Source of the DNA: Prevotella sp. AGR2160
GTDB lineage: Bacteria; Bacteroidota; Bacteroidia; Bacteroidales; Bacteroidaceae
Reading direction: 5' to 3'
Length of the DNA: 64,000 nt
Assembly: GCF_000424185.1 (NCBI RefSeq)
Contig: NZ_AUJK01000004.1
Coordinates: 124,001-188,000 of the forward strand
The notes under the pieces were generated by a model. The model made no database searches and was not told the origin of the DNA. It saw nothing but the letters and a program-made list of their open reading frames with translations. The translations under genes and the position numbers were made by a program. Shown piece after piece: positions 44,171 through 58,858 of the stretch (positions within the stretch are counted from its first letter, which is position 1; the number at the start of each line of letters is the position of its first letter).

Positions 44171-45757
44171 TCAAGCCTCCACCGCCCAATCCTCTATCGT
44201 CCGTGTTTCCTTGTTGATCTTCACCCCGACCTTCACCACCCGACGGCCATCGGTCCGGTAAGGATCGGCATAGCCACGGGCGTTGATCTGCGAGAGAGCC
44301 ATCTCGGCACTACCGACAACCTTTAATTCAAAGACATAAATGGCATCAGACATGAAAACAACCACATCCGCTCGACCTTGAGCGACCTTCACCTGCGTGC
44401 GGACATAGACGTTAAGCATAGAGAAGATGAGATAAAATGTATACTCGTAGAACCCCTCTGCCGTGGCCGCCTCTTGCAGCTTCTTTTTGAAGCCCTCCAC
44501 ATAGGGCAGTCCAGCCAGGTAAGCCTGCATGTGACGCAATGCCAAATCAATATCACCCTCTTTTAAAGCCCGCCAAAACCTCAGGGCGAACCCTGCCTGT
44601 ACATCCCCACTGTTCAAACCCGTGAATGCCGGCAGCAGTCCCTCCGTATAGCCGATACGAACTTCCTGGTTAGGGATGGAGAGGGTATAGAGCTCACCCT
44701 CGGGGTCATAATCCTTGATCGTCAAATAACCCGTTTGATATAGTAGCGGAAGGGCATCATGCATATTCTCCGTCGGCTGGTCAAAAGACGAAGCGGGGAC
44801 TTCCAAACGGTCCAGAGCCGTAATATCGGTATGGAAATGCTGAAGTTGACGGATAAGAAACGTCGGTGTGCCACTCTCAAACCAGTAGTTGGCGACCTTC
44901 CGGCGAAGAAAAGCTTTCAGCAGACTGAAAGGGTTATACACCTCGGGGGAGTTCTCCGAGAAATGATAGCCATCATAACGCGTTTTCAAACGCCGATGCA
45001 TCTCATCCGGAGTAATGCCATACACACCGGCAAGCGACTCAACATCCTGCTTCAACGTGGAAGCCAACTCCTCCTCCGTGATGCCACAGATCGCTGAGAA
45101 GCGCGGATCGAGGGTGACATTCGTCAGATTGTTGAGCGTAGAGAAGATACTCAGTTGGGAGAACTTGGTGATACCCGTAATGAAACAGAACTTGATCAGC
45201 GGCTCATTGAATTTCAACGGCAGATAGAACTCCTGCATGACGGCACGCATTCCGTCCAGCGCCTCCGGTTTGTGGAGGACATCGAGGAGCGGGGCATCAT
45301 ACTCATCGATAATGACGACGACCTGTTTCCCTGTCCGCTTATAAAGCCGGTTGATCATGCCGTTAAGGATTTCTCCCGGAGTCTCCTGCAACTCCTCGGG
45401 CTCGTAACCGTCCATATTGGTCAACAGCCATAGTAATCCCCTTTGGAGATCGTCAGCATCCGTCTTCCCCTTGACGATGCTGAGATCGAGATGAATCACG
45501 GGATACTGTGCCCAAGTTGTCTCAAGGTCCATCATCTTTAATCCCTGAAAAAGATCCTTCTCCCCTCTCCAATAAGCATCAAGGGTAGAGGTGAGCAATG
45601 ACTTGCCAAAACGACGGGGACGGCTCAGAAAGACAAATGTAGTGAAATGGGCCAGTTGCCAGACAAGGTCTGTCTTGTCCACATAAACATATCCCTCCCG
45701 GATGATCCGCGAAAAAGTCTGTATGCCAACGGGATATCTCCTTACTTGCTGTTCCAT
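44171..45757 (-). CDS. AAA-ATPase-like / PD-(D/E)XK family protein
   Basis: A 528-residue protein of a type abundant in Bacteroidota (AAA-ATPase-like domain plus PDDEXK-9 domain). Walker A is within SRPRRFGKSLLTS (GK at residues 51-52) and Walker B is VVIIDEYDAPLL. The C terminus has a nuclease-like RADVVVFMSD...VFELKV core with the D...ExK acidic residues. The biological role of the family is not settled. Suggestions include mobile-element or defence functions. It has its own promoter and reads away from rpoC on the same strand. Confidence 0.82.
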   Translation of the reverse strand: MEQQVRRYPVGIQTFSRIIREGYVYVDKTDLVWQLAHFTTFVFLSRPRRFGKSLLTSTLDAYWRGEKDLFQGLKMMDLETTWAQYPVIHLDLSIVKGKTDADDLQRGLLWLLTNMDGYEPEELQETPGEILNGMINRLYKRTGKQVVVIIDEYDAPLLDVLHKPEALDGMRAVMQEFYLPLKFNEPLIKFCFITGITKFSQLSIFSTLNNLTNVTLDPRFSAICGITEEELASTLKQDVESLAGVYGITPDEMHRRLKTRYDGYHFSENSPEVYNPFSLLKAFLRRKVANYWFESGTPTFLIRQLQHFHTDITALDRLEVPASSFDQPTENMHDALPLLYQTGYLTIKDYDPEGELYTLSIPNQEVRIGYTEGLLPAFTGLNSGDVQAGFALRFWRALKEGDIDLALRHMQAYLAGLPYVEGFKKKLQEAATAEGFYEYTFYLIFSMLNVYVRTQVKVAQGRADVVVFMSDAIYVFELKVVGSAEMALSQINARGYADPYRTDGRRVVKVGVKINKETRTIEDWAVEA

Positions 45758-45783
45758 AGTCGTTTATTCAATAATTCGTGTTG

Positions 45784-45814
45784 CAAATATACGGTTTTAT
45801 TTTGGAATATACAA
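45784..45814 (-). promoter_or_regulatory. Promoter of the AAA-ATPase gene
   Basis: Minus-strand TTG (45812-45814), 20 bases, then TATATTTG (45784-45791). The minus-33 box lies in the T-tract of the rpoC terminator, so the promoter is tucked directly against it. Confidence 0.65.
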
Positions 45815-45819
45815 AAAAA

Positions 45820-45857
45820 ACAGAGCAACAGATCATCTGGATCATCTGTTACTCTGT
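45820..45857 (-). terminator. Terminator after rpoC
   Basis: ACAGAG-AACAGAT (from 45820) pairs with ATCTGTTACTCTGT (to 45857) with one mismatch. On the minus strand a long T-run follows. The same stem sequence ends the DUF3467 gene at 36761-36800. Confidence 0.85.
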
Positions 45858-45872
45858 CTTTTGTTATATTGG

Positions 45873-45898
45873 CGGAACATGATGAATCATGTCCCTAC
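45873..45898 (-). repeat. REP-like family A, copy A7
   Basis: Minus-strand GTAGGGACATGATTCATCAT plus GTTCCG, identical to A1 over 26 bases. It lies 3 bases after the rpoC stop codon and before the terminator, so it is in the rpoC 3' untranslated region. Confidence 0.75.
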
Positions 45899-45901
45899 AT
45901 A

Positions 45902-50257
<4,356 letters not shown>

Positions 50258-50288
50258 GTTGTATCTTGTACTTTAGGAGTGTTTATTA

Positions 50289-53200
50289 TTATTCCAGTTT
50301 AATGCTCAGACCAAGACCGCGGAGCTCATGGAGCAGCACGTTCAGCGACTCGGGGATACCCGGCGTAGGCATCGGATCACCCTTGACGATGGCCTCGTAA
50401 GCCTTAGAACGGCCCGTGACATCATCACTCTTGATCGTCAGCACCTCCTGAAGGACATGGGCGGCACCAAAGCCCTCAAGGGCCCAGACCTCCATCTCTC
50501 CGAAACGCTGGCCACCGAACTGGGCCTTACCACCGAGCGGCTGCTGCGTGATGAGGGAGTACGGGCCGATGGAACGGGCGTGCATCTTGTCCTCCACCAT
50601 GTGGCCGAGCTTGAGGAAGTAGGTCATACCGATCGTAGCCGGCTGGTCGAACTTCTCACCCGTCTCACCATCATAGATATAGGTGGAGCAGAGGCGCGGC
50701 AGACCGGCCTTGTCGGTCCACTCGGAGAGGTCGTCGAGCTTGGCACCATCGAAGATCGGCGTAGCGAACTTAACGCCGAGCTTGCTGCCGGCGAGACCGA
50801 GGATGGCCTCGAAGATCTGTCCGAGGTTCATACGGGAAGGCACACCCATCGGGTTCAGCACGAGGTCTACGGGACGACCGTCCTCGAGGAACGGCATATC
50901 CTCCATACGGACAACCTTGGAGACGATACCCTTGTTACCATGGCGACCGGCGAGCTTATCACCCACCTGGATCTTACGCTTCTTGGCGATGTAGACCTTG
51001 GCCATCTGCAGAATGCCACTCGGCAGCTCATCACCGATGGTGATGGCGAACTTGCGGCGCTTCAGCTGGGCATCGAGCTGCTTGTACTTGCGGATATAGT
51101 TCATGATGAGCTTCTGGATGAGCTTGTTGGCATGCTCATCGTCCGTCCACGCGTTGCTCTGAATGCTCTCGTAGTCGAGGTTCTTCAGGGCGGCGACGGT
51201 GAACTTGGAGCCCTTAGTGATGATCTCAGCACCACTGTAGTCCTTCACGCCCTGGCAAGTCTTGCCCTCGGTGAGCGTGAGGAGCTTGTCGACGAGGATA
51301 TCCTTCAGGTCGTTGTCCTTAGCCTCATACTCCTCATCGATCTTCTGCAGCGTGATCTTATCCTGCTTCTTCGACTCACGGGTCTTGACGGCACGGGCGA
51401 AGAGCTTCTTGTCGATGACGACACCACTCAAGCTCGGGTTGGCCTTCAGGGAAGAGTCCTTCACGTCACCGGCCTTGTCACCGAAGATGGCGCGCAGCAA
51501 CTTCTCCTCAGGTGAGGGATCGCTCTCGCCCTTAGGACTGATCTTACCGATCATGATGTCACCGGGCTCCACACGGGCACCGACACGGATGATGCCGTTG
51601 TCGTCGAGATCCTTCGTAGCCTCCTCGGAGACATTGGGGATATCAGCGGTGAACTCCTCTACGCCACGCTTCGTCTCACGGACATCGAGGGAGTACTCAT
51701 CGACATGTACGGAGGTGAGGATATCCTCACGGACCATACGCTCGGAGATCACGACGGCATCCTCATAGTTGTAACCCTTCCAAGGAATGTAAGCGACGAG
51801 GAGGTTACGGCCCAGGGCGAGCTCACCATTCTCCGTGGCATAGCCCTCGGTGAGGATATCGCCCTTCTTCACGCGCTGACCCTTATTGCAGATCGGGCGC
51901 AGGTCGATAGTCATATTCTGGTTCGTACGGCGGAACTTCGGAATGCGGTATTCCTTCAGTGCCGGCTCGAAGGAGACAAACTCCTCCTCTTCCGTACGGT
52001 CATAAAGAATTCGAATGGTCGTGGCGTCGACATACTCGATGACACCGGGACCTTCGGCGGTGATCATCGTTCGGGAGTCCTCACAGACCTGCTTCTCAAG
52101 GCCTGTGCCGACGATCGGCGCGTCATTATGAAGCAGAGGTACGGCCTGGCGCATCATGTTACAACCCATCAGGGCACGGTGACCATCATCATGCTCCAAG
52201 AAAGGAATGAGACAGGCACTGACAGAGGCAATCTGCTGCGGAGAGACATCCATGTAGTCCACCTGATCCGGTGTGACAACAGGGAAGTCGGCATCCTCAC
52301 GGCAGTGGACGGTATCCTTGATGAAGTCGCCATCCTCGGTCAGCGGGGCATTACCCTGGGCGATGAGCTTGTCCTCCTCTGCCTCGGCGGTGAGGTAGAC
52401 GACATCGTCGTTGTTCATATCGACCTTACCATCCTTCACGACACGGTAAGGAGTCTCGATGAATCCGAGCTCGTTGATGGTGGCGAAGACGCACAGTGAG
52501 GAGATCAGACCGATGTTAGGACCTTCAGGCGACTCAATAGGACAGAGACGGCCGTAATGGGTATAGTGGACATCACGGACCTCGAAACCGGCACGCTCAC
52601 GACTCAGACCGCCAGGACCGAGGGCGGAGAGACGACGCTTGTGGGTGACCTCGGCCAGCGGGTTCGTCTGATCCATAAACTGACTCAACGGGTTAGTACC
52701 GAAGAAGGAGTTGATGACCGAGGAGATCGTCTTGGCGTTGATCAGGTCCGTCGGCGTGAAGACCTCATTGTCGCGGACATTCATACGCTCACGGATGGTA
52801 CGGCTCATACGGGCCAGACCGATGGAGAACTGGTTGGCCAGCTGCTCACCGACGGTACGTACACGACGGTTGCTCAGGTGGTCGATATCATCCACCGTGG
52901 CATTGCTGTTGATGAGCTGGATGAGATACTTGATGATGGCGATGATATCCTCCTTCGTCAGCACACGCGTATCCATGTCGATGTCGAGACCGAGCTTCTT
53001 GTTGATACGGTAACGGCCGACTTCTCCGAGGTCATAACGCTTGTCGGAGAAGAAGAGGTTCTGGAACACCTCATGAGCACTGGCATCATCAGCAGGGTCT
53101 GCGTTGCGCAGCTGACGGTAAATATAGTTGACAGCCTCTTTCTCACTGTTGCTCGGGTCCTTGGCCAACGTGTTGAAGATGATGGCATACTTGTTGGCAG

Positions 53201-54098
53201 CCTCCTCATCCTTGTGGAGCAGGATCGTCTGAGCGCCGGAGTCGAGGATGTCCTCGATGTTTTCCTCCGTCAGCTCCGTCTCACGCTCCATGATGACCTC
53301 GTTACGCTCGATGGATACAACCTCACCGGTATCCTCATCGACGAAGTCCTCATTCCAGCTCTTCAGGACACGGGCAGCGAGCTTGCGGCCGATGGCGTCG
53401 TGGAGGTTCTTCTTGTTGACCTTCACCTCCTCAGCGAGGTCGAAGATCTGAAGGATGTCCTTATCTGTCTCGTAACCGATGGCACGAAGCATCGTAGTGA
53501 CGGGTAACTTCTTCTTACGGTCGATGTAGGCGTACATGACATTATTGATGTCAGTAGCGAACTCTATCCAACTACCCTTGAAGGGGATGATACGAGCTGA
53601 ATAGAGTACGGTACCATTGGCATGAACACCCTGACCGAAGAACACGCCCGGAGAACGGTGCAACTGGGCTACGACGACACGCTCGGCGCCATTGATGACA
53701 AAAGTACCATTGGCCGTCATGTAAGGAATCGTACCCAGGAAGACATCCTGAATGAACGTGCCGAAGTCCTCATGATCGGGATCGGTGCAATAGAGCTTCA
53801 TCTTCGCCTTCAAAGGCACCGAATAGGTCAGGCCACGCTCCAAGCACTCATCGATGGAGTAACGGGGCGGATCGATATAGTAGTCGAGGAATTCCAGCAC
53901 GAAGTTGTTACGGGTGTCCGTGATCGGGAAGTTCTCCGAAAACACCTTGTACAGACCATCGTTCTTGCGCTCCTCGGGAGGGGTATCCAACTGCAGGAAA
54001 TCCTTGAATGACTTCAACTGAACGTCAAGGAAATCCGGATAGGGATACGGATTGTGCACGCTGGCGAAGTTGATTCTGTTGTTGATAACTTTTGTCAT
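50289..54098 (-). CDS. rpoB: RNA polymerase beta subunit
   Basis: A 1269-residue beta subunit from the start [11 protein letters not shown]; an in-frame ATG at 54125 adds nine residues that lie in the upstream hairpin region. The rifampicin pocket [20 protein letters not shown] with [13 protein letters not shown] shows the drug-sensitive residues. The C-terminal signature [19 protein letters not shown] is present. An attenuator-like stem lies in the 142-base spacer after rplL. Confidence 0.98.
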   Translation of the reverse strand: MTKVINNRINFASVHNPYPYPDFLDVQLKSFKDFLQLDTPPEERKNDGLYKVFSENFPITDTRNNFVLEFLDYYIDPPRYSIDECLERGLTYSVPLKAKMKLYCTDPDHEDFGTFIQDVFLGTIPYMTANGTFVINGAERVVVAQLHRSPGVFFGQGVHANGTVLYSARIIPFKGSWIEFATDINNVMYAYIDRKKKLPVTTMLRAIGYETDKDILQIFDLAEEVKVNKKNLHDAIGRKLAARVLKSWNEDFVDEDTGEVVSIERNEVIMERETELTEENIEDILDSGAQTILLHKDEEAANKYAIIFNTLAKDPSNSEKEAVNYIYRQLRNADPADDASAHEVFQNLFFSDKRYDLGEVGRYRINKKLGLDIDMDTRVLTKEDIIAIIKYLIQLINSNATVDDIDHLSNRRVRTVGEQLANQFSIGLARMSRTIRERMNVRDNEVFTPTDLINAKTISSVINSFFGTNPLSQFMDQTNPLAEVTHKRRLSALGPGGLSRERAGFEVRDVHYTHYGRLCPIESPEGPNIGLISSLCVFATINELGFIETPYRVVKDGKVDMNNDDVVYLTAEAEEDKLIAQGNAPLTEDGDFIKDTVHCREDADFPVVTPDQVDYMDVSPQQIASVSACLIPFLEHDDGHRALMGCNMMRQAVPLLHNDAPIVGTGLEKQVCEDSRTMITAEGPGVIEYVDATTIRILYDRTEEEEFVSFEPALKEYRIPKFRRTNQNMTIDLRPICNKGQRVKKGDILTEGYATENGELALGRNLLVAYIPWKGYNYEDAVVISERMVREDILTSVHVDEYSLDVRETKRGVEEFTADIPNVSEEATKDLDDNGIIRVGARVEPGDIMIGKISPKGESDPSPEEKLLRAIFGDKAGDVKDSSLKANPSLSGVVIDKKLFARAVKTRESKKQDKITLQKIDEEYEAKDNDLKDILVDKLLTLTEGKTCQGVKDYSGAEIITKGSKFTVAALKNLDYESIQSNAWTDDEHANKLIQKLIMNYIRKYKQLDAQLKRRKFAITIGDELPSGILQMAKVYIAKKRKIQVGDKLAGRHGNKGIVSKVVRMEDMPFLEDGRPVDLVLNPMGVPSRMNLGQIFEAILGLAGSKLGVKFATPIFDGAKLDDLSEWTDKAGLPRLCSTYIYDGETGEKFDQPATIGMTYFLKLGHMVEDKMHARSIGPYSLITQQPLGGKAQFGGQRFGEMEVWALEGFGAAHVLQEVLTIKSDDVTGRSKAYEAIVKGDPMPTPGIPESLNVLLHELRGLGLSIKLE

Positions 54099-54128
54099 TG
54101 AATAATGATGAATAAAAAGACACAAAAA

Positions 54129-54161
54129 GGTTAGGACTTACCGACTGGGTAAATCCTAACC
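54129..54161 (-). terminator. Attenuator-type terminator between rplL and rpoB
   Basis: GGTTAGGACTTACC (54129-54142) and GGTAAATCCTAACC (54148-54161) pair with one mismatch and a 5-base loop. On the minus strand TTTTTG follows. It lies between rplL and rpoB, where many bacteria have a partial terminator that sets the ratio of ribosomal protein to polymerase mRNA. Confidence 0.75.
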
Positions 54162-54240
54162 AAATATTTTTGAGTTTTAGCAGGGGGATGGACTCATGAG
54201 CCTCACCCCCTTGGCTGTGCGGAAGATGGTAATCTCAGGA

Positions 54241-54618
54241 TTACTTCAGCTCAACCTTAGCACCCTCAGCCTCGATAGCCTTCTTCAGGTTCTCAGCCTC
54301 GTCCTTGGCAACACCCTCCTTCAGCGTAGAAGGAGCAGCGTCTACGAGATCCTTAGCCTCTTTCAGACCAAGACCACAAGCCTCCTTGACAGCCTTGACG
54401 ACCTTCAGCTTGCTTGCGCCAACCTCAGCGAGGACAACATCGAAAGATGTCTTCTCCTCTGCGGCTGCTGCACCACCAGCTGCGGGACCTGCTGCAACTG
54501 CAACAGCGGCTGCTGCGGGCTCAATACCATACTCGTCCTTCAGGACCTGTGCCAACTCATTTACTTCCTTTACAGTAAGATTTACTAACTCTTCTGCAAT
54601 AGCTTTAACGTCTGCCAT
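54241..54618 (-). CDS. rplL: 50S ribosomal protein L7/L12
   Basis: A 125-residue stalk protein that recruits translational GTPases. It has an N-terminal dimerisation part ([20 protein letters not shown]), an Ala/Gly-rich hinge ([20 protein letters not shown]) and the conserved C-terminal domain ([20 protein letters not shown]). Its stop is followed by a stem and then the attenuator ahead of rpoB. Confidence 0.97.
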   Translation of the reverse strand: MADVKAIAEELVNLTVKEVNELAQVLKDEYGIEPAAAAVAVAAGPAAGGAAAAEEKTSFDVVLAEVGASKLKVVKAVKEACGLGLKEAKDLVDAAPSTLKEGVAKDEAENLKKAIEAEGAKVELK

Positions 54619-54672
54619 TTTTATTCTTAATTTAATTTGTTTATACTTTTGTATGAATGCTTAATTGTTTGA

Positions 54673-55191
54673 TTACTCAGCACGCTCACCCAGGGTCTTA
54701 AGCACACCATGGATGGTCTGACCACCAGACTGGAGGGCAGATACAACGTTCTGTGCGGGAGACTGCAGCAGGGCAACGATCTCGGCGATAACCTCGTTCT
54801 TGCTCTTCAATGCTGCCAGCTCGTCCAACTTGTCAGCGCCTACGTAGAAACTCTCTTCTGCATAAGCAGCCTTCAGAGCGGGGATGCCTTCCTTCTTGTA
54901 CTCCTTCAGCATCTTTGCCGGGACATTTGCCGTAGAAGTGAACATCACGGCGGTAGTACCCTTCAGAGACTCATAAACAGGAGTGAAGTCAACATCAGAA
55001 GCCTCAAAAGCCTTGTGAAGAAGCGTGTTCTTCACAACGACCATCTTGATCTCATTCTTGAAGCACTTACGACGAAGGTCGGAAGTCTTCTCTGCATCCA
55101 GACCCGTCACATCGACGAGATAGAAATGAGGATACTCAGACAGCTTCTTGCCAAGATCGGCGATAATAGTATCTTTTACTTCTTTCTTCAT
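54673..55191 (-). CDS. rplJ: 50S ribosomal protein L10
   Basis: A 172-residue L10 that anchors L7/L12 dimers to the 23S rRNA stalk base. The N-terminal fold (KKEVKDTIIADLGKKLSEYP, LRRKCFKNEIKMVVVKNTLL) and a C-terminal helix for L7/L12 binding are present. Only 12 bases separate it from rplA, so any L10 leader would have to lie inside rplA. Confidence 0.97.
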   Translation of the reverse strand: MKKEVKDTIIADLGKKLSEYPHFYLVDVTGLDAEKTSDLRRKCFKNEIKMVVVKNTLLHKAFEASDVDFTPVYESLKGTTAVMFTSTANVPAKMLKEYKKEGIPALKAAYAEESFYVGADKLDELAALKSKNEVIAEIVALLQSPAQNVVSALQSGGQTIHGVLKTLGERAE

Positions 55192-55203
55192 TGTACTTTA
55201 CTT

Positions 55204-55902
55204 TTAGAGTGATTCAACTGATTTAGGATCAATCTTGATACCCTTACTCATAGTGCTAGAAAGGAAGATACTCTTGATATACGTACCCTTAGCAGCAGCG
55301 GGCTTCAGCTTGATGACCGTGGAGATAAACTCCTTCGCATTACCATAGATCTGATCGGCAGTCATAGAGATCTTGCCGATAGAGGTGTGGATAATGCCGG
55401 CCTTGTCAACCTTGAAGTCAATCTTACCCTGCTTGACTTCCTTGACTGCTTTTGCTACATCCATAGTGACAGTACCACTCTTTGGGTTAGGCATCAAACC
55501 ACGGGGACCGAGAACACGACCCAGAGGACCTACTTTACCCATGCAAGAGGGCATGGTGATGATGACGTCAACATCCGTCCAACCACCCTTGATCTTGTCG
55601 ATATATTCATCGAGACCAACATAATCAGCGCCAGCGGCCTTCGCAGCCTCTTCCTGATCGGGTGTGCAGAGAGCGAGGACACGTGTTACCTTACCGGTAC
55701 CATTAGGCAGTGACACAACGCCACGGACCATCTGGTTTGCCTTACGAGGATCCACGCCTAAGCGTACATCAATATCCAGAGATGCGTCGAACTTCGTCGT
55801 GGTAATCTCCTTAACGAGCTCAGATGCCTCCTTCAATGTGTATGCCTTCCCTGCTTCAACCTTATCAGCTACTGATTTTTGATTTTTTGTCAGTTTACTC
55901 AT
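55204..55902 (-). CDS. rplA: 50S ribosomal protein L1
   Basis: A 232-residue L1 at the E-site stalk, which helps release deacylated tRNA and represses its own operon. The signature [10 protein letters not shown] with preceding [12 protein letters not shown] is intact. It lies 20 bases after rplK. Confidence 0.97.
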   Translation of the reverse strand: MSKLTKNQKSVADKVEAGKAYTLKEASELVKEITTTKFDASLDIDVRLGVDPRKANQMVRGVVSLPNGTGKVTRVLALCTPDQEEAAKAAGADYVGLDEYIDKIKGGWTDVDVIITMPSCMGKVGPLGRVLGPRGLMPNPKSGTVTMDVAKAVKEVKQGKIDFKVDKAGIIHTSIGKISMTADQIYGNAKEFISTVIKLKPAAAKGTYIKSIFLSSTMSKGIKIDPKSVESL

Positions 55903-55922
55903 TTTTCTAATTGAAGTTAAAA

Positions 55923-56363
55923 TTATTTTTCAGGGAAGTCCCCTTTGACGGTAATACCCATACTACGTGCAGTACCAGCGATCAGACGCATCGCAGACTC
56001 AACAGTGAAGCAGTTCAGATCCTTCAGCTTATCTTCTGCGATAACCTTGATCTGATCCCACGTGACAGAAGCAACCTTCTGACGGTTGGGCTGACCGGAA
56101 CCACTCTTAACCTTGGCGGCCTCCTTCAGCTGTACGGCTGCAGGCGGAGTCTTGATGACGAAATCAAAGGACTTATCAGTGTAGTAAGTGATAACGACCG
56201 GTAATACCTTACCTGCCTTATCCTGGGTACGGGCATTGAATGCTTTGCAGAATCCCATGATATTGATACCCTTGGAACCCAAAGCAGGACCAACGGGTGG
56301 TGAAGGATTCGCAGCGCCTCCCTTAATCTGTAACTTGATTAATCCAGCAACTTCTTTTGCCAT
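55923..56363 (-). CDS. rplK: 50S ribosomal protein L11
   Basis: A 146-residue L11 at the GTPase-associated centre, required for RelA activation and the thiostrepton site. The N-terminal [20 protein letters not shown] and C-terminal [20 protein letters not shown] are signatures. The 94-base spacer after nusG is the expected place for an L1-binding leader, but no convincing structure was picked out. Confidence 0.97.
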   Translation of the reverse strand: MAKEVAGLIKLQIKGGAANPSPPVGPALGSKGINIMGFCKAFNARTQDKAGKVLPVVITYYTDKSFDFVIKTPPAAVQLKEAAKVKSGSGQPNRQKVASVTWDQIKVIAEDKLKDLNCFTVESAMRLIAGTARSMGITVKGDFPEK

Positions 56364-56457
56364 TGTTTGTGAATAATTGAATTGTTGTGAATATAAGTCG
56401 TAAGAGTGGAAGCCTCTACAACCATATTGCGGATAAACTTACCGTAACATATAAGAA

Positions 56458-57009
56458 TTATCCTTCTTTTTCTACTTGATTATAATTGAGCTCCAGCGGG
56501 GTCTTGCGGCCAAAGATCTTGACCATCACCTTCAACTTGTGCTTCTCTTCATTGACGTCCTCGATGACACCGGTAAATCCGCTGAACGGACCATCCGTAA
56601 CTTTCACCGTTTCATCAACAACATAAGGAATCTCAACGGTCTCATCAATCTCAGATTCCGTAGCCTGTCCGAGCATACGATTAATCTCGCTCTGCGGAAC
56701 GGGTGTAGGATCAACAAGACCTCCTAAGAATCCCAGCACATTAGGCATGAAGCGTAACTTCGAAGCAATATCGCCGTTACCGAGGTTAGCCTCTACAAAG
56801 ACATATCCGGGAAGAGCAACCTTCTCCTTGATCACTCGTTTATTGCCATGCATCACGGCATGCTTCTCCATAGGAATGAGAATCTGGGAGACATGACGCG
56901 AAAGGAGCTCATTGTGCTTCATCTCAGCTTCAATGTACTCCTTTACTTTCATCTCCTTGCCGCTGACGGCCTTCATCACGTACCATTTGTAATTATTTGT
57001 CTCAGCCAT
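56458..57009 (-). CDS. nusG: Transcription termination/antitermination factor NusG
   Basis: A 183-residue NusG from the start MAETNNYKWYVMKAVSGKE. The NGN domain covers residues 5-115 and the KOW domain the last 60 (VTDGPFSGFTGVIEDVNEEK). NusG couples RNA polymerase with Rho or the ribosome. An upstream ATG at 57051 would overlap secE and adds 14 unrelated residues. It lies 11 bases after secE. Confidence 0.97.
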   Translation of the reverse strand: MAETNNYKWYVMKAVSGKEMKVKEYIEAEMKHNELLSRHVSQILIPMEKHAVMHGNKRVIKEKVALPGYVFVEANLGNGDIASKLRFMPNVLGFLGGLVDPTPVPQSEINRMLGQATESEIDETVEIPYVVDETVKVTDGPFSGFTGVIEDVNEEKHKLKVMVKIFGRKTPLELNYNQVEKEG

Positions 57010-57020
57010 TTTCTTCACCT

Positions 57021-57221
57021 TTAACCGGGATAAATAACACCCATGATCCAACTAAACAAAGAGTCCATTGCGAACACAATCAATGCGATGACAAGAGACG
57101 CAGAAAGGACAACCATAGCACTGTGCGTCAGTTCTCCTGCCGACGGCCATGTCGTCTTATGCGCAAGCTCATCATAACATGCCTTGCAATAATTGATTGC
57201 CTTGTGGATAAATTGATTCAT
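57021..57221 (-). CDS. secE: Protein translocase subunit SecE
   Basis: A 66-residue single-span SecE from the start MNQFIHKAINYCKACYDELA. The amphipathic segment ELAHKTTWPSAGELTHSA precedes the membrane helix MVVLSASLVIALIVFAMDSL, the minimal form of this clamp around SecY. An ATG at 57266 would run back into tRNA-Trp and is rejected. It lies 15 bases after the tRNA. Confidence 0.94.
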   Translation of the reverse strand: MNQFIHKAINYCKACYDELAHKTTWPSAGELTHSAMVVLSASLVIALIVFAMDSLFSWIMGVIYPG

Positions 57222-57236
57222 TACTTCTTTAATTAG

Positions 57237-57309
57237 CACGGGTTGGAAGGCTCGAACTCCCGACACCTGGTTTTGGAGACCAGTGCTCTACCAACTGAGC
57301 TAAACCCGT
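57237..57309 (-). tRNA. tRNA-Trp (CCA anticodon)
   Basis: A 73-base cloverleaf: acceptor ACGGGTT/AACCCGT, D-arm AGCTCAGTTGGTAGAGC, anticodon stem CTGGT/ACCAG with loop CTCCAAA (anticodon CCA), and T-arm GGGAGTTCGAGCCTTCC. The 3' CCA is not encoded. It lies between tuf and secE in the same transcript. Confidence 0.95.
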
Positions 57310-57363
57310 AAATAAGTCTCCGCATCCGCAGACGCGGAGACTTTTATTATATCGGATAGAATA

Positions 57364-58584
57364 TTACTTCTTCTCCTGCTGCCAACCCTCGGGGAGGTCC
57401 TCAAGGATCTCAGTGATCTGGCCAGAACCAACGGTACGGCCACCTTCACGGATAGCGAAACGCAGACCGACGTTCAGAGCGACGCGGTAGATCAGGTTAA
57501 CCTCGATCTCTACGTTATCACCAGGCATTACCATCTCAACACCCTCGGGGAGTTTGATCTCACCCGTGCAGTCCATCGTACGGAGATAGAACTGAGGACG
57601 ATACTTGTTACCGAACGGAGTGTGACGGCCACCCTCTTCCTTCTTCAAAACGTAGATGGAAGCCTTGAAGTGATCGTGAGGAGTGATAGCACCCGGATGG
57701 ACAACTACCATACCACGCTTAACTTCGTCCTTATCGATACCACGGAGGAGCAGACCGACGTTATCACCAGCCTCACCCTCAGCCAGGGTCTTACGGAACA
57801 TCTCAACACCAGTGATGGTAGACTTCTTGTCCTCACCAAGACCGAGGAGCTGAACCTCATCACCGACCTTGCACTTACCAGTCTCGATACGACCAGTAGC
57901 AACAGTACCACGACCAGTGATAGAGAAGACATCCTCTACAGGCATCAAGAACGGCTTATCAACCTCACGGACAGGCTCCTGGATCCACTCATCGACAGTG
58001 TCCATGAGCTTCTTAACAGAGTCAACCCACTTCTCAACGCCATTCAGGGCACCGAGAGCAGAACCGCGGATGATAGGAGTATCCTCCTCATAGCCGTACT
58101 GCTCGAGGATCTCACGAACCTCCATCTCAACGAGTTCGAGCATCTCCTCATCGTCGACCATATCGCACTTGTTCAGGAATACGACCAGACGGGGAACGTT
58201 GACCTGACGAGCCAGAAGGACGTGCTCACGTGTCTGAGGCATAGGACCATCAGTAGCAGCAACTACCAGGATGGCACCATCCATCTGAGCAGCACCAGTT
58301 ACCATGTTCTTCACATAATCGGCGTGTCCCGGGCAGTCGACGTGAGCGTAGTGACGCTTAGCGGTCTCATACTCGATATGAGCGGAGTTAATGGTAATAC
58401 CACGCTCTTTCTCCTCAGGAGCATTATCAATCTGATCGAAAGACTTGACATCTTCCTTACCGAAGCCCTCATCGTGGAGCACCTTGGAGATGGCAGCTGT
58501 CAGAGTAGTCTTACCGTGGTCTACGTGACCGATTGTACCAATATTTACGTGCGGTTTGGTACGTACGAATTCTTCCTTAGCCAT
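57364..58584 (-). CDS. tuf: Elongation factor Tu
   Basis: A 406-residue EF-Tu that delivers aminoacyl-tRNA. The G domain has P-loop GHVDHGKTT (19-27), DCPGHADY and NKCD; domains II and III follow. It continues about 11 residues beyond the usual GQITEIL end ([12 protein letters not shown]), so it is longer than the common 394. It is flanked by tRNA genes on both sides. Confidence 0.97.
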   Translation of the reverse strand: MAKEEFVRTKPHVNIGTIGHVDHGKTTLTAAISKVLHDEGFGKEDVKSFDQIDNAPEEKERGITINSAHIEYETAKRHYAHVDCPGHADYVKNMVTGAAQMDGAILVVAATDGPMPQTREHVLLARQVNVPRLVVFLNKCDMVDDEEMLELVEMEVREILEQYGYEEDTPIIRGSALGALNGVEKWVDSVKKLMDTVDEWIQEPVREVDKPFLMPVEDVFSITGRGTVATGRIETGKCKVGDEVQLLGLGEDKKSTITGVEMFRKTLAEGEAGDNVGLLLRGIDKDEVKRGMVVVHPGAITPHDHFKASIYVLKKEEGGRHTPFGNKYRPQFYLRTMDCTGEIKLPEGVEMVMPGDNVEIEVNLIYRVALNVGLRFAIREGGRTVGSGQITEILEDLPEGWQQEKK

Positions 58585-58680
58585 AGCTTTGTTTTTTTAT
58601 TTATATAAATGAATAATCTAACGTTTTGTTTAAGTCTTGTTTTCCTATCCTGTCCGAACCATGAATGTCCTGACCGAGAA

Positions 58681-58755
<75 letters not shown>

Positions 58756-58768
58756 ATAAGAACTTTTG

Positions 58769-58841
58769 AGCGGAAAACGGGGCTCAAACCCGCGACCCCC
58801 AGCTTGGAAGGCTAGTGCTCTATCAACTGAGCTATTTCCGC
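58769..58841 (-). tRNA. tRNA-Gly (TCC anticodon)
   Basis: A 73-base gene without encoded CCA. Acceptor GCGGAAA/TTTCCGC, anticodon stem CTAGC/GCTGG (one G-T pair) with loop CTTCCAA (anticodon TCC), T-arm GCGGGTTTGAGCCCCGT. Confidence 0.95.
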
Positions 58842-58858
58842 AGGACTTCTTATTGAAG

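Noticed and set aside
36231..45900. Retron, diversity-generating element or defence island of known type
   Set aside because: No reverse transcriptase, variable-repeat pair, restriction enzyme, methylase or Cas gene was recognised. Only the AAA-ATPase/PD-(D/E)XK and toxin-antitoxin genes could loosely fit defence.
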